DNA of 64,000 nucleotides from Parabacteroides goldsteinii DSM 19448 = WAL 12034 (GCF_000969835.1 NZ_KQ033912.1:2875373-2939372), one strand, 5' to 3'. Shown: positions 27,304 to 35,655, counted from the first letter of the stretch. The notes: generated by a model from the sequence alone, not told the origin. Translations and numbers: made by a program.

Positions 27304-27864
27304 ATGAAAAAAGTATTATTCATCGCACTGTTGTTGTGCGGTATCGGGTGGGGAGCGAAAGCGCAGACTGTGGCAGTCAAGTCTAATATTTTGTATGATG
27401 CAACTGCAACAGTGAACCTGGGTGCCGAAGTTGCTTTCAACCGACACTGGTCGCTGGATATCTCCGGCAATTATAATGGCTGGGATGTTGCGAGCGACAA
27501 GTCGTGGCAGCATTGGATGGTGCAACCCGAGGCACGTTACTGGCTGCATGAAAAGTTTAACGGCCATTATTTCGGAGTTCATGGCGTTTATATGGACTAC
27601 GATATGTCTCATGTGAATTTCATGTCGGTGATGAAAAAGGATTTTGCTTACGACGGCAATGCCTATGGCGGTGGTATCTCTTACGGATATCAGTTGTATC
27701 TTTCTCCGCATTGGAACATCGAGTTTTCGGCGGGAGTCGGCTTCCTGCATTTTGAGTATGACAAGTCGGCTTACCCTGCGGATAAGGAACCGGCTTATAA
27801 ATACCGTAATAACTATTTCGGACCGACTAAACTCGGTGTCAGTATTGTATATATAATTAAATAA
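27304..27864 (+). CDS. DUF3575 outer-membrane protein
   Basis: A 186-residue protein with a signal peptide (residues 1-20) and a small beta-barrel-like body. It contains A-V-K-S-N-I-L-Y-D-A, W-x-x-W-x-V-Q-P-E-A-R-Y-W and a C-terminal G-P-T-K-L-G-V-S-I-V-Y strand. The same blocks occur in the protein at 43719, so both are DUF3575 members. These proteins accompany type V fimbria loci. It is followed after seven bases by a DUF3868 gene. Confidence 0.85.
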   Translation: MKKVLFIALLLCGIGWGAKAQTVAVKSNILYDATATVNLGAEVAFNRHWSLDISGNYNGWDVASDKSWQHWMVQPEARYWLHEKFNGHYFGVHGVYMDYDMSHVNFMSVMKKDFAYDGNAYGGGISYGYQLYLSPHWNIEFSAGVGFLHFEYDKSAYPADKEPAYKYRNNYFGPTKLGVSIVYIIK

Positions 27865-27871
27865 GTGAACG

Positions 27872-28408
27872 ATGAAAACTCCGGTCTATATATTTATTTT
27901 TCTGCTGGTCGCACTGCTGTTTCCGGTTCAGGCACAGTCACAGACGGAAGCTCCGGCTACTACTTATAACGGCCTGATTAATATCAAACAGAATAAGGCT
28001 GAGGTAGAAGGTAACCTTTTAAAACTGGATATGGATATTTTGCTGAGCGGCCTGTCTGTCGGACGTTATCAGACATTGATACTGACTCCCGTTTTGCGCA
28101 AGGACAATTACCTGCTTCGTTTGTCACCCATCCGTATCAACGGGGCGAATAAACATAAAATGTATGAGCGCACGATTGCTTTTCAGGGCAAACAGGTGGC
28201 CGATAAAAATGCTTATGTAGTGTTGAAAAGTGCTCCAACCTTGTTGCAGGAGGTAAACTATAAAAAAGAGATTTCTTTTCGTCCGTGGATGGAGAATGCA
28301 GAGTTGCTCCTTCTCGGTGAACTGACAGATTACGATGATATCCCGGTTCAGACTTATACGAATGTTTTGACCGATCGTTTGTATATTCGTCAGGAGCAGG
28401 AAAAATAG
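27872..28408 (+). CDS. DUF3868 protein lacking the OmpA-like part
   Basis: A 178-residue protein with a signal peptide (about 1-22) and a beta-rich DUF3868 domain, similar in layout to the first ~165 residues of the 478-residue protein at 42270. That longer relative continues with an OmpA-like peptidoglycan-binding domain and TPR-type repeats, which are missing here. No remnant of them is visible after the stop. It may be a naturally short form or the result of an old deletion. Confidence 0.75.
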   Translation: MKTPVYIFIFLLVALLFPVQAQSQTEAPATTYNGLINIKQNKAEVEGNLLKLDMDILLSGLSVGRYQTLILTPVLRKDNYLLRLSPIRINGANKHKMYERTIAFQGKQVADKNAYVVLKSAPTLLQEVNYKKEISFRPWMENAELLLLGELTDYDDIPVQTYTNVLTDRLYIRQEQEK

Positions 28409-28461
28409 TTTTCCTGAAAAAGTTTTACGAAATAAGACTTCACTCTCCGGGTGAGGCCTTT

Positions 28462-28469
28462 TATCTTTG
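28462..28469 (+). promoter_or_regulatory. Orphan -7 promoter element in a gene-free gap
   Basis: TATCTTTG, identical to the best promoters in this window, but with no plus-strand coding gene downstream before 44737. It may drive a non-coding RNA. Confidence 0.4.
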
Positions 28470-28475
28470 TATTCA

Positions 28476-28610
28476 TCAGGGTTTTGAGGTGACGCCACCC
28501 TGTTGGAATGGGATCACCGGTGGTACTGTCTGTTTTTATCCGAAAGCTTATAATTGTTTACCGCAGATATAAGCGGAGGTTAGTTCAAATCCTCTTACTT
28601 TCTAACTTTT
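28476..28610 (+). ncRNA. Candidate structured RNA downstream of the orphan promoter
   Basis: The stretch contains several local stems: GGTG/CACC around 28490-28503, CACCGGTG near 28526, CCGC/GCGG near 28560-28575, and a final AGGTTAG/CTAACTT stem followed by TTTT near 28600. Together with the upstream TATCTTTG this could be a ~135-base RNA. No known RNA family was recognised and no folding was computed. Confidence 0.25.
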
Positions 28611-28611
28611 C

Positions 28612-28699
28612 GACCCAGGTGAAACTATTAGTTGACCTGGGTGAAATATGTAGTTGACCTAGGTCAACTTGTTGTTTTCCCTTGGTCGAAAGGTTAAAG
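28612..28699. repeat. Array 2: four 22-bp units between convergent genes
   Basis: Units begin at 28612, 28634, 28656 and, in degenerate form, 28678. The first three start GACCCAGGT, GACCTGGGT and GACCTAGGT. Unit 3 with its two preceding bases forms the perfect 16-base palindrome GTTGACCTAGGTCAAC. The TTTCGACC beginning of the first unit is complementary to GGTCGAAA in the last. The location is the gap between DUF3868 (plus) and a fimbrillin gene (minus). Confidence 0.8.
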
Positions 28700-28780
28700 G
28701 CTTACTTGTTCGTTGATAATTAGCTATATATTTTGTATTAGTGTGATATAGTATAAAAGGATTACTTATAGAAATAATTG

Positions 28781-28899
28781 AGCTATCCCGTTCCCGTGCT
28801 TGACACGGGATCGCAAAGGCACAGACCGTATCCTATATGTATCTTTTGATACTGCTGGTTCTTCTGCGGCCCCGTGTCAAGCACGGGGACAAGATAGCT
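28781..28899. repeat. REP-like 119-bp inverted-repeat element
   Basis: 30-base arms (28781-28810 and 28870-28899) are inverted complements with a few mismatches. Each arm contains its own hairpin, CCCGTG-CTTGA-CACGGG on the left and CCCCGTG-TCAAG-CACGGGG on the right. The middle also folds (GTATC/GATAC near 28840). No ORF and no clear target-site duplication were seen. It resembles a bacterial interspersed palindromic element or MITE. Confidence 0.7.
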
Positions 28900-29017
28900 C
28901 ACTTTTGACAAATTCTGAACCGATAGATTTCCTAGTATTTCCTCTAAGCATTCAAAACAGGATGTTGTTTTAGCTTGTTTAGGGATAAGGCCATGGGGTG
29001 AATCCGAAATAGTTTCG

Positions 29018-29048
29018 GGTGACGCTGCTTTTGCAGGACAGCGTCACC
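29018..29048. other. Stem-loop downstream of the fimbrillin cluster
   Basis: A perfect 10-bp stem (GGTGACGCTG at 29018-29027 with 29039-29048). There is no T-run on either side, so it is more likely an mRNA-end stabiliser than a strong terminator. Confidence 0.55.
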
Positions 29049-29122
29049 TGAAGATGCTGATAAATACAGGGATTCCAGGAGTTTTATTGTTGGGTGACTC
29101 TGGAGTGTGTAAAAAATGATGC

Positions 29123-30028
29123 TTAGAAATAAACTGTTTCATCGCTGGTGCCACCGTCCAGCCAAGGATTGATACTGCCTGAGATGCTGATGTCCTGGGC
29201 TTGTATGGTGAAAGAGTAGGTTTGTTTTTTTCCTCCTTCGAATGCTTTTGTCGATTCGATGCGGTAATCTTTGTTACTCATCCGGACAATGAAAACAGGT
29301 TTCTCTACCGGGTAAAGAAGATAGTTGGTAACGATTGTTTCTTCGTTCGGAGTTATTTCTTTATTCAGGTTGTCGATAAGTGTATAAGGCGTAATTGAGG
29401 GAGCGACACTTAGCTTGCCGGTTTGTACGTTCAGTTGTATGGTTGACGGATAGTTCTCCATCGAAATGCTTTGCAGGATCATCTCCTCCTTAATATCATC
29501 CGCTTTCTTGAATTTAAGTGTAATGGCGGAAAGGATATGGTTGAAAGAGAGATTGACTGGTTCATCACTTGTTGTTTTATCTCGGTCCAGTACGGGAGTT
29601 GCCCACATGATGTCGTCTTGTTTTTTCAGGTCAAAGGGGATATTTAACGGAGCGGCTGTCGCTGCTTCGGTGTAAGGGTAATAAGCGTAAAAGTTTAGTA
29701 AGGTGTCGGGGTTGATGGGGTAATGGGCATGGGTATCGCAGGTAAATTCATTGCTACCGGTGGTTTTGGTGTAGGGAGAGTTGTTGAGGTCCTTGCGGAG
29801 AGTCATATTTCCTCCGGAATTGTTTTTATTATATCCCCAACCCAATATCCCGACCTGGGAGTTGTCGGGAAAAGCTGTATTGTCGACAATTGCTTTCGTC
29901 ATAATAATATTACCTCCAAAGCGTATAATACTCCCTTGACCATCGGTTGATTTTATAACATCGCCATCATTGTTGCAACTGAAAGTCGCAAAGAATAGAA
30001 CAGAGAGTAATAACTTTATATTTTTCAT
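29123..30028 (-). CDS. Fimbrillin family lipoprotein
   Basis: A 301-residue lipoprotein with Cys18 in F-S-C-N-N. It has the two-domain beta layout of Mfa-like fimbrillins (PF13149 group), with blocks Y-P-Y-T-E, D-I-M-W-A-T-P and L-S-F-N-H-I-L-S-A-I-T that are typical of the family. The C-terminal strand carries I-N-P-W. It lies eight bases after the preceding fimbrillin gene and is last in the cluster. It is likely a minor or tip subunit of a surface fimbria. Confidence 0.83.
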   Translation of the reverse strand: MKNIKLLLSVLFFATFSCNNDGDVIKSTDGQGSIIRFGGNIIMTKAIVDNTAFPDNSQVGILGWGYNKNNSGGNMTLRKDLNNSPYTKTTGSNEFTCDTHAHYPINPDTLLNFYAYYPYTEAATAAPLNIPFDLKKQDDIMWATPVLDRDKTTSDEPVNLSFNHILSAITLKFKKADDIKEEMILQSISMENYPSTIQLNVQTGKLSVAPSITPYTLIDNLNKEITPNEETIVTNYLLYPVEKPVFIVRMSNKDYRIESTKAFEGGKKQTYSFTIQAQDISISGSINPWLDGGTSDETVYF

Positions 30029-30035
30029 TTTGTCA

Positions 30036-30968
30036 TTATTTTATTTGTATGATATTGCCTTGAACGAAAGAATCGGATGACGATTCGGCTTTGTTGTCCG
30101 ATTTAGTGAATGATTTTAGAGTGTTTAATTTCTTGATTGTGATTGTCAACAGATAGGAAATGCCTTCTTCCCATGCTGGTGAGTTGGTTGTGTCTATCTG
30201 TATATTATAAGATTGATCGCCAATCTTTAGTTTGAAGGTGTAGGCTAGTTCAGGGAATAGCAATAGATTTCCGTTTACGGATATTGTCTCTTTGCTAGCC
30301 ATTGTGTTTGCATTGATGTCGGTCGATAATGTGAATGTTGTTGTGGAAGTTTGGTCGATTGTTACTATGCCATTCGACAGATCCAGACTTCCGCTATTGG
30401 GGGCATCGGTTGTAATGGATATATTTCCGTCAGGCAATATATTTTCTGTTCCGTTTACCAGGTTGAATTTTACATTAGTTAGTTTGTGGGTGAAGTTTAG
30501 GTTGACAGCTTCCGGCGTTTTTTGGTTTCCGGCATTGATTGGAGCGGCATGCATTAAATCTTCTTCACCGGTCAATGTGAACTCTAAAGAGTTATTATTG
30601 ATTGTATAGGCTGTACCTTTTGATTGGCGCGGATAATATCCGGCTAAAGTGATTGAATTTCCATCTGTCGGATAAACCAATGATGGATTCGTAAAGATTA
30701 ATTCCTGATTGCTCCCTATCTGGCTGGGAGAGATTCCGTTGTAAATAACTTTTGTACTACTTGTTCCGTAAATACCTATTTCATTAATATTATCATTTGT
30801 GAATACATCTACTAATGCCTTAGTTGTAGCATCAATCCCTTTTGGCATAATCAGGATGGGAACAGGAACTTCGTTTATCGGATGAGGTTCCTCTTCTATC
30901 CCGATTTCATTGCTGCATCCGGTTAGGATGAAAATGAGGGCCAAAAGGTATGAAGATGAATTTTTCAT
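30036..30968 (-). CDS. Fimbrillin family lipoprotein
   Basis: A 310-residue lipoprotein with lipobox L-T-G-C at about residue 18. The N-terminal domain has G-I-Y-G-T-S, followed by Y-P-x-x-G and E-D-L-M-H-A, N-L-N-F-T-H-K-L-T-N-V blocks, all standard fimbrillin landmarks. It is AT-rich relative to the DUF5119 gene upstream. It follows a long stem-loop after the major subunit gene, which may lower its expression. Confidence 0.83.
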   Translation of the reverse strand: MKNSSSYLLALIFILTGCSNEIGIEEEPHPINEVPVPILIMPKGIDATTKALVDVFTNDNINEIGIYGTSSTKVIYNGISPSQIGSNQELIFTNPSLVYPTDGNSITLAGYYPRQSKGTAYTINNNSLEFTLTGEEDLMHAAPINAGNQKTPEAVNLNFTHKLTNVKFNLVNGTENILPDGNISITTDAPNSGSLDLSNGIVTIDQTSTTTFTLSTDINANTMASKETISVNGNLLLFPELAYTFKLKIGDQSYNIQIDTTNSPAWEEGISYLLTITIKKLNTLKSFTKSDNKAESSSDSFVQGNIIQIK

Positions 30969-31000
30969 GTAATACTACGATAGTAAATTAATAGAGAGTG

Positions 31001-31060
31001 AGAGTGTTTAAAAAAGTAATAATTGTTTTGTAATGCAATATAAATATTTTTAAACACTCT
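31001..31060 (-). promoter_or_regulatory. Long intercistronic stem-loop in the fimbrillin cluster
   Basis: A perfect 14-bp stem (31001-31014 with 31047-31060) and a 32-base AT-rich loop. It lies between the third-listed fimbrillin (31087-32109) and the next two genes. It can act as a partial terminator or protect the upstream mRNA 3' end, giving more of the upstream subunits. Confidence 0.6.
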
Positions 31061-31086
31061 AATTTTGTCTTCAGTATATATTACTA

Positions 31087-32109
31087 TTATTGAACCGTTC
31101 CTGTTCCTCCTGTAACTGTTTCCCATTTTGTAATGGTTGCAGTAGTAGCTATAGTACTCGCTTTAAATGTAAGTATGATTTCATATGCTTTTCCTGCAGC
31201 AGGGGCAGCTCCTAAAGTAATAGGAACCTCTGCCGTTGATTTGTTTGTCGTAATTGCAAGAGTATAATCAGTTGTTGCTGTTAGAGGTTGCACCATTATG
31301 TATCCACCTAAAGTTTCAGTTTCAGTTAGAGTTATAGGACTTGCTTCTGTGATTTTATTGTCGCTATATGTTCCATCTGTGACTGCATAAGCTGTTAGTT
31401 CTGCTGGGTTACTCCAAGCTAATGAAGGAGTAGATGATAATGTACATGTTATAGTGGATGGTAAATTAGCAAGTGTACCTGAAGCTTTTGTTTTAATAGC
31501 AATGCTTCTAATGGCATTTCCCCAAGTGTCAATAGCTGCTGGATCCTCTGCAACAAATTTAAATTGCATCTGGAGCAATTGGTGATTGAATGTTATGGAT
31601 TTAATTTGTTCGTCTTTACTTTTATTGCCTGAAACTTCTGCTGATAATAAAATATCTTCTTTCCCTGTTATTGTCCATTGTAATTTACCTTTGTTTGTCG
31701 AAGCATCAGGTTCTACTTCCGCTACTGGATAGTAGCCAATTAACCATGATTTGAGAGTAGGATCGACATTGTAGTAGAGTGGTGTATTGAATGAGATTTT
31801 ACCTGTTGAGATATCATCGGTTTTTATTTCTGCAGTAGATGCAACTTTACTTACATCTCCCCATGCAGGAGATTCTGCAATGTCTGCTGCTTTTACGAAT
31901 TGGATACCTGGTAAAGCGCTGGACAATTTACCTTGATCATCGCTGGTTATAGGAGTTTTTGTCGTAATACTCCCAATCCCTGCATTCAACTGTATCTCCA
32001 CCGGTTGTCCATTATCAATATTATCTATTGGGTCACCTTCGCTTGTACAAGCGGTCATTGCTGCAACAGTTGCAGCAATTGAAATCATACTTAATACTAA
32101 TGTTTTCAT
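31087..32109 (-). CDS. Fimbrillin family lipoprotein, probable major subunit
   Basis: A 340-residue lipoprotein with lipobox M-T-A-C at about residue 21. It is rich in Thr, Ala and Ser with low aromatic content, as in shaft pilins. Family blocks include W-L-I-G-Y-Y-P, D-I-L-L-S-A and I-T-F-N-H-Q-L-L-Q-M-Q-F. The C-terminal strand has I-T-K-W-E. Its place before a strong stem-loop and its repetitive composition suggest it is the abundant subunit. The coding sequence is clearly more AT-rich than its upstream neighbour. Confidence 0.83.
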   Translation of the reverse strand: MKTLVLSMISIAATVAAMTACTSEGDPIDNIDNGQPVEIQLNAGIGSITTKTPITSDDQGKLSSALPGIQFVKAADIAESPAWGDVSKVASTAEIKTDDISTGKISFNTPLYYNVDPTLKSWLIGYYPVAEVEPDASTNKGKLQWTITGKEDILLSAEVSGNKSKDEQIKSITFNHQLLQMQFKFVAEDPAAIDTWGNAIRSIAIKTKASGTLANLPSTITCTLSSTPSLAWSNPAELTAYAVTDGTYSDNKITEASPITLTETETLGGYIMVQPLTATTDYTLAITTNKSTAEVPITLGAAPAAGKAYEIILTFKASTIATTATITKWETVTGGTGTVQ

Positions 32110-32166
32110 AATTATAAAAATTTAATTGTTGTTGTTTTATTCGTTGCTTATTACTTATCATTCAAT

Positions 32167-33078
32167 TCATTCGATGATCATGTCATCGCCGGCAGAGACT
32201 TCCCACTTGTTGATTGTGACAGTGAAGGAGGCGTCTTTTTCTACCGTTACGGATACGTCTACATTTACTTTGTTTCCTTCCGTTTCTCCGATCGAGTTGC
32301 CCAGGTCGAGGGTGGAAGTGGTGGTACTTCCGTCATTGAGGGTGAAATCCAGCTGTACTTCGTTTTTAGGGAGGGCAGGTGGGGGTGTTCCTTGTTTGGG
32401 GGGAGTGCCTAATATCAATACATTTGTTTTTATACCTTCCGCTGAAGTTGTTGTTTCAAAGTTAACTGCTGTTGTTTTGTCCGGTACGATCTCTTGTCTG
32501 CTCAGGTTGAAAGCGGCAGGTACACCTGTCAGCTGCCCTTTGCATTCTTTTATATACTCCATACCCTCGACTTTTATGTCGAGCGTTACTTCGCGGATCA
32601 ATGAAGCCGGACTGAACTCACGTTTATTATTTGCTCCGTCGTTGGCTTCCACTTCCAGGTTGTCGATGGCTATTCCATATAAAGGAATGCGTCCCGATGT
32701 CGTACCCCCGGCCGCTTTCGTTTCCGGGATAAATGCTTCTGCCGTCTCAAATGAATTCATATTGCGGAACTGGATGTTGTCGGCATCGCAATTGAAAACC
32801 AGTAAACGGTATGTATCCGGTGGCAGTGTGAACTTCAGACCGCTTGTGTCACTCTCGATCTGTATCATTGCACCCTTTTCCAAAGGATAAAAGCAATAAC
32901 GAACTTTTTTAGGACTTTCATAGCCGCTCATGGCCTGTTCCCATTTCAACGAATACCAAATGAAACCGTAGGAAGACTGCTCTGGCTTTTCTTCCGAACT
33001 GCATTTAATGAAACATGTAATGATCATTAATATACAGACTGCGATTCCGCACGAGCAACCTAGTTCACTTCTTATCAT
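32167..33078 (-). CDS. DUF5119-like fimbria-associated lipoprotein
   Basis: A 303-residue protein with a hydrophobic N-terminus and a lipobox-like I-K-C-S-S at about Cys26. The layout resembles the DUF5119 / FimB-like proteins that head fimbrillin clusters: an F-x-P-P-D-T-Y-R-L-L-V-F-N strand, an internal Pro-rich linker T-P-P-K-Q-G-T-P-P-P and a C-terminal I-N-K-W-E-V strand. It may anchor or cap the fimbria. First gene of the four-gene cluster, behind its own promoter. Confidence 0.72.
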   Translation of the reverse strand: MIRSELGCSCGIAVCILMIITCFIKCSSEEKPEQSSYGFIWYSLKWEQAMSGYESPKKVRYCFYPLEKGAMIQIESDTSGLKFTLPPDTYRLLVFNCDADNIQFRNMNSFETAEAFIPETKAAGGTTSGRIPLYGIAIDNLEVEANDGANNKREFSPASLIREVTLDIKVEGMEYIKECKGQLTGVPAAFNLSRQEIVPDKTTAVNFETTTSAEGIKTNVLILGTPPKQGTPPPALPKNEVQLDFTLNDGSTTTSTLDLGNSIGETEGNKVNVDVSVTVEKDASFTVTINKWEVSAGDDMIIE

Positions 33079-33120
33079 TATTTAATATACGTTGAAAGTC
33101 AATTCTTCTTGTTTCTGACG

Positions 33121-33128
33121 CAAATGTA
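33121..33128 (-). promoter_or_regulatory. -7 promoter element for the fimbrillin cluster
   Basis: On the minus strand this is TACATTTG, 43 bases before the DUF5119 ATG and directly after the terminator of the AraC gene. Confidence 0.55.
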
Positions 33129-33132
33129 TCGG

Positions 33133-33160
33133 GAAAAAGCAGACGTAAAATTGCTTTTTC
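33133..33160 (-). terminator. Terminator of the AraC regulator gene
   Basis: A perfect 9-bp stem (33133-33141 with 33152-33160) with the arm ending in a T run on the minus strand. Confidence 0.75.
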
Positions 33161-33206
33161 TATTCAATAAGTTGTAAAAACTGCGAAAGTTGTTGATTTT
33201 TACTGG

Positions 33207-34058
33207 TTATTCGTCTTTTTTATTGCGAAGTGCACGGGGAGACATGCCGAAATTGGTCCGGCAGAAGTGGGAAAAGTTGGAAAGCGATTCGAAACCGTAT
33301 TTGTAGCTGATCTCTGAAATAGACATTTCGGTAGTGGTTAAGTCGTTCTGGATGTCTTCACATTTCTTTTTCAGCATCCACTGGTAAGCGGGTTCGCCGA
33401 ATGTCTCTTTGAACAGGCGGCGGAAAGTAGGTGTGCTGTAGCCTCCCATCTGGGCGAAGGCTTCCACATCTTTCGCCTTCATATAATTCTGCATGACGAA
33501 GTAACGGAAACTTTTGCTGTACCGGTAGATCGGCGAGTAGAAAGCGGCCAGTTCTTTTAATGTATAGTAGCAATTGAGCAGGTAGACCAGCTCCGTCCGT
33601 TTGGCATTCAGGAAACCGGCGCACAGCAGGTCGTCGTTCAGGTACATCCGTACCCCTTCCACGAAATACTGCAACGGTGGGCACATATTCATTACAATCG
33701 GTTCGATACGGGAGGTCTCTGCTATGCTGGCCCCTTTATTGAAACGTTCGTTGCAGATATTGATCGGGCGTTCAAACAGGTACAGGATACATTCGGCGGT
33801 TTCGAGGATCTTGAATTCGACCTTCGAGCCGATCGGTTGCAGGATGAACTGCCCTGCACTGAAAATGGTATTGGGATGTTCTTCGCTATTGACCTGCACG
33901 GAACCTTTCAGCAGAAAATACAATGTATTCTGCAAACAACGTTCCCGTGGGATGATAAGTCCTTTGGGATAGGAACGATATTTAAAGATGTTTCTCCTGT
34001 ATTCGGAACAGGAGCCACAATCCGTAAATTTGCTGTATCTAAGGTCCGGAGAGAACAT
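33207..34058 (-). CDS. AraC-family transcription regulator
   Basis: A 283-residue soluble regulator. An N-terminal cupin-like sensor domain (about 20-110) precedes a C-terminal AraC DNA-binding domain with two helix-turn-helix units, around F-A-Q-M-G-G-Y-S-T-P-T-F-R-R-L-F and I-S-E-I-S-Y-K-Y-G-F-E-S-L-S-N-F-S-H. It begins nine bases after the stop of the GHL10-like gene, so both share a transcript. Its own terminator is followed at once by the promoter of the fimbrillin cluster, which makes that cluster a plausible target. Confidence 0.9.
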   Translation of the reverse strand: MFSPDLRYSKFTDCGSCSEYRRNIFKYRSYPKGLIIPRERCLQNTLYFLLKGSVQVNSEEHPNTIFSAGQFILQPIGSKVEFKILETAECILYLFERPINICNERFNKGASIAETSRIEPIVMNMCPPLQYFVEGVRMYLNDDLLCAGFLNAKRTELVYLLNCYYTLKELAAFYSPIYRYSKSFRYFVMQNYMKAKDVEAFAQMGGYSTPTFRRLFKETFGEPAYQWMLKKKCEDIQNDLTTTEMSISEISYKYGFESLSNFSHFCRTNFGMSPRALRNKKDE

Positions 34059-34067
34059 AGACGGTCA

Positions 34068-35597
34068 TTATAATTTTACCTTTATACTTTTTCCCGTATT
34101 CTCGTTATGAAAACGGTCTACGGCGGTCACAATATAGCGATATTTTTTCTTTCCGTTATCATAAGGCATTAAATATCTTGTGTTACGGGTGATTTTTACG
34201 ATTTTTGCCGGATTACTGAGGTCGATCGGTTCTTTATCTTCGAAACGGTAGACGACAAAGTAGGAGGCTAGCTCCGGGTTTGTCGGGCTTTGTTCGGCCT
34301 TCCAGTGCAGCATATAACCGTCGGCGGTCCATTCTTTTTTCAGTTTTTTCACCTCCTGCGGTGCCCGGTTGTGCATATGGGTATAGGCCGGGATCAGTGC
34401 CGGATAACGGTGGTAGTTCCTTTTCAGGCTATCGGCTACGCCTTTGTTGTTCCACAACAGTTCGTTGGCAGGCCAGAAGCAATTGCCTTTGACTTTCGAC
34501 AGAGCGCGTTCGTAACGCATTTTGCGGGTCAGTTGGCTGGCTTTCATGGTGCGTGCCACGTCCTGGCCGATATAGAGATGGGGGCCTTCGAGGGTTGCGT
34601 TCTTATTCCACCATTGGATCAGGGTGATATAGTCGGCTGCCGGATGGTCTATTTCCCAATATATCTGAGGCATGTTGTAATCTATCCAGCCTTCTTTCAC
34701 CCAGTGGAGGATGTCGGCATAAAGGTCGTCATAGTTTTGCAGGCCGTTGGTATCGCTGCCGGAACCGTCGGGTGTGCTTTTCTTGTTACGGTAGATACCG
34801 AAGGGACTGATGCCGAAACGCACCCAGGGTTTGGTGAGCAGGATGGTCCGTTTCAGTTCGCGGATCAGCGTGTTCACGTTTTCCCGACGCCAGTCACTGC
34901 GCTGTGCATTGGTGTATCCTTTGTTCAGTCCGTATTTCTGGAAACTCTTATCGTCGGGGAAAGGCATGCCGGCTGCCGGATAGGGGTAGAAATAGTCGTC
35001 CATATGGATGGCGTCCACATCGTAACGGCTGACAATGTCGCGTACTACCTTATTAATGAACTGGCGGCTTTCGGGCAGTCCCGGGTCGAACAGAATCTGT
35101 TTATTATAGGTAACGAACCATTCCGGATGTTTGTTATAAATATGTGAATCGGCAAAACGGGTGTTGCCTGCCGTGCTGGCGCGGTAAGGGTTCAGCCAGG
35201 CATGGAACTCCATATTCCGTTTGTGGCATTCGTCGATCAGAAATTCCATCACGTCGAAATTGCCTGCCGGAGCGACGCCCTGCTGTCCGGTATAAAAACG
35301 GCTCCAGGGTTCGATGTCCGATTTATAGAAAGCGTCGGCTTCGGGACGGACCTGAAAGATGATGGCGTTGATACCGCAGGATTGCAGGTAATTCAACTTA
35401 CGCACGAAATCTTTCCGTAGCTGGGCGGGAGTCATATCCTTATATTCTCCCTGGAAAGCTGTTTGTATCCAGGCTCCCCTGAATTCCCGTTTGTCTTTTC
35501 CTTCTGTCTCGCGGACTGGTAGTTGGCGTGTAGTCGAACAGGAGGTAACTACACAAAGGACCACTGCCAGAAGCAGGCGGATATACTGATTGTTCAT
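34068..35597 (-). CDS. Family 10-like glycosyl hydrolase (GHL10/DUF187) lipoprotein
   Basis: A 509-residue lipoprotein with lipobox V-T-S-C at about Cys20. It begins its catalytic region with R-E-F-R-G-A-W-I-Q-T, followed by a TIM barrel with F-Q-V-R-P-E-A-D-A-F-Y, W-L-N-P-Y-R and D-A-I-H-M-D-D-Y-F-Y-P. These are landmarks of the GHL10 (YngK/DUF187) family, whose members act on cell-wall or capsular glycans. A fibronectin-like domain covers the last ~90 residues. The start at 35597 was chosen because a TATCTTTG promoter lies at 35648-35655, inside the longer frame. Confidence 0.88.
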   Translation of the reverse strand: MNNQYIRLLLAVVLCVVTSCSTTRQLPVRETEGKDKREFRGAWIQTAFQGEYKDMTPAQLRKDFVRKLNYLQSCGINAIIFQVRPEADAFYKSDIEPWSRFYTGQQGVAPAGNFDVMEFLIDECHKRNMEFHAWLNPYRASTAGNTRFADSHIYNKHPEWFVTYNKQILFDPGLPESRQFINKVVRDIVSRYDVDAIHMDDYFYPYPAAGMPFPDDKSFQKYGLNKGYTNAQRSDWRRENVNTLIRELKRTILLTKPWVRFGISPFGIYRNKKSTPDGSGSDTNGLQNYDDLYADILHWVKEGWIDYNMPQIYWEIDHPAADYITLIQWWNKNATLEGPHLYIGQDVARTMKASQLTRKMRYERALSKVKGNCFWPANELLWNNKGVADSLKRNYHRYPALIPAYTHMHNRAPQEVKKLKKEWTADGYMLHWKAEQSPTNPELASYFVVYRFEDKEPIDLSNPAKIVKITRNTRYLMPYDNGKKKYRYIVTAVDRFHNENTGKSIKVKL

Positions 35598-35647
35598 GAA
35601 TATTGTCTGGTTTGAGATTATTGTAACACTTTCTTCATTTCCTGCGG

Positions 35648-35655
35648 CAAAGATA
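35648..35655 (-). promoter_or_regulatory. -7 promoter element for the GHL10-AraC operon
   Basis: On the minus strand this is TATCTTTG, a perfect consensus, 50 bases before the ATG at 35597. Confidence 0.55.

Noticed and set aside
28555..28605. A possible tRNA, because of GTTCAAATCC
   Set aside because: The bases around it do not make a 5-bp T stem with a 7-base loop, and no acceptor, D or anticodon arms could be placed.
34290..35147. A 285-codon plus-strand reading frame opposite the GHL10-like gene
   Set aside because: It lies wholly opposite a gene with clear catalytic landmarks and has no promoter or signal features.
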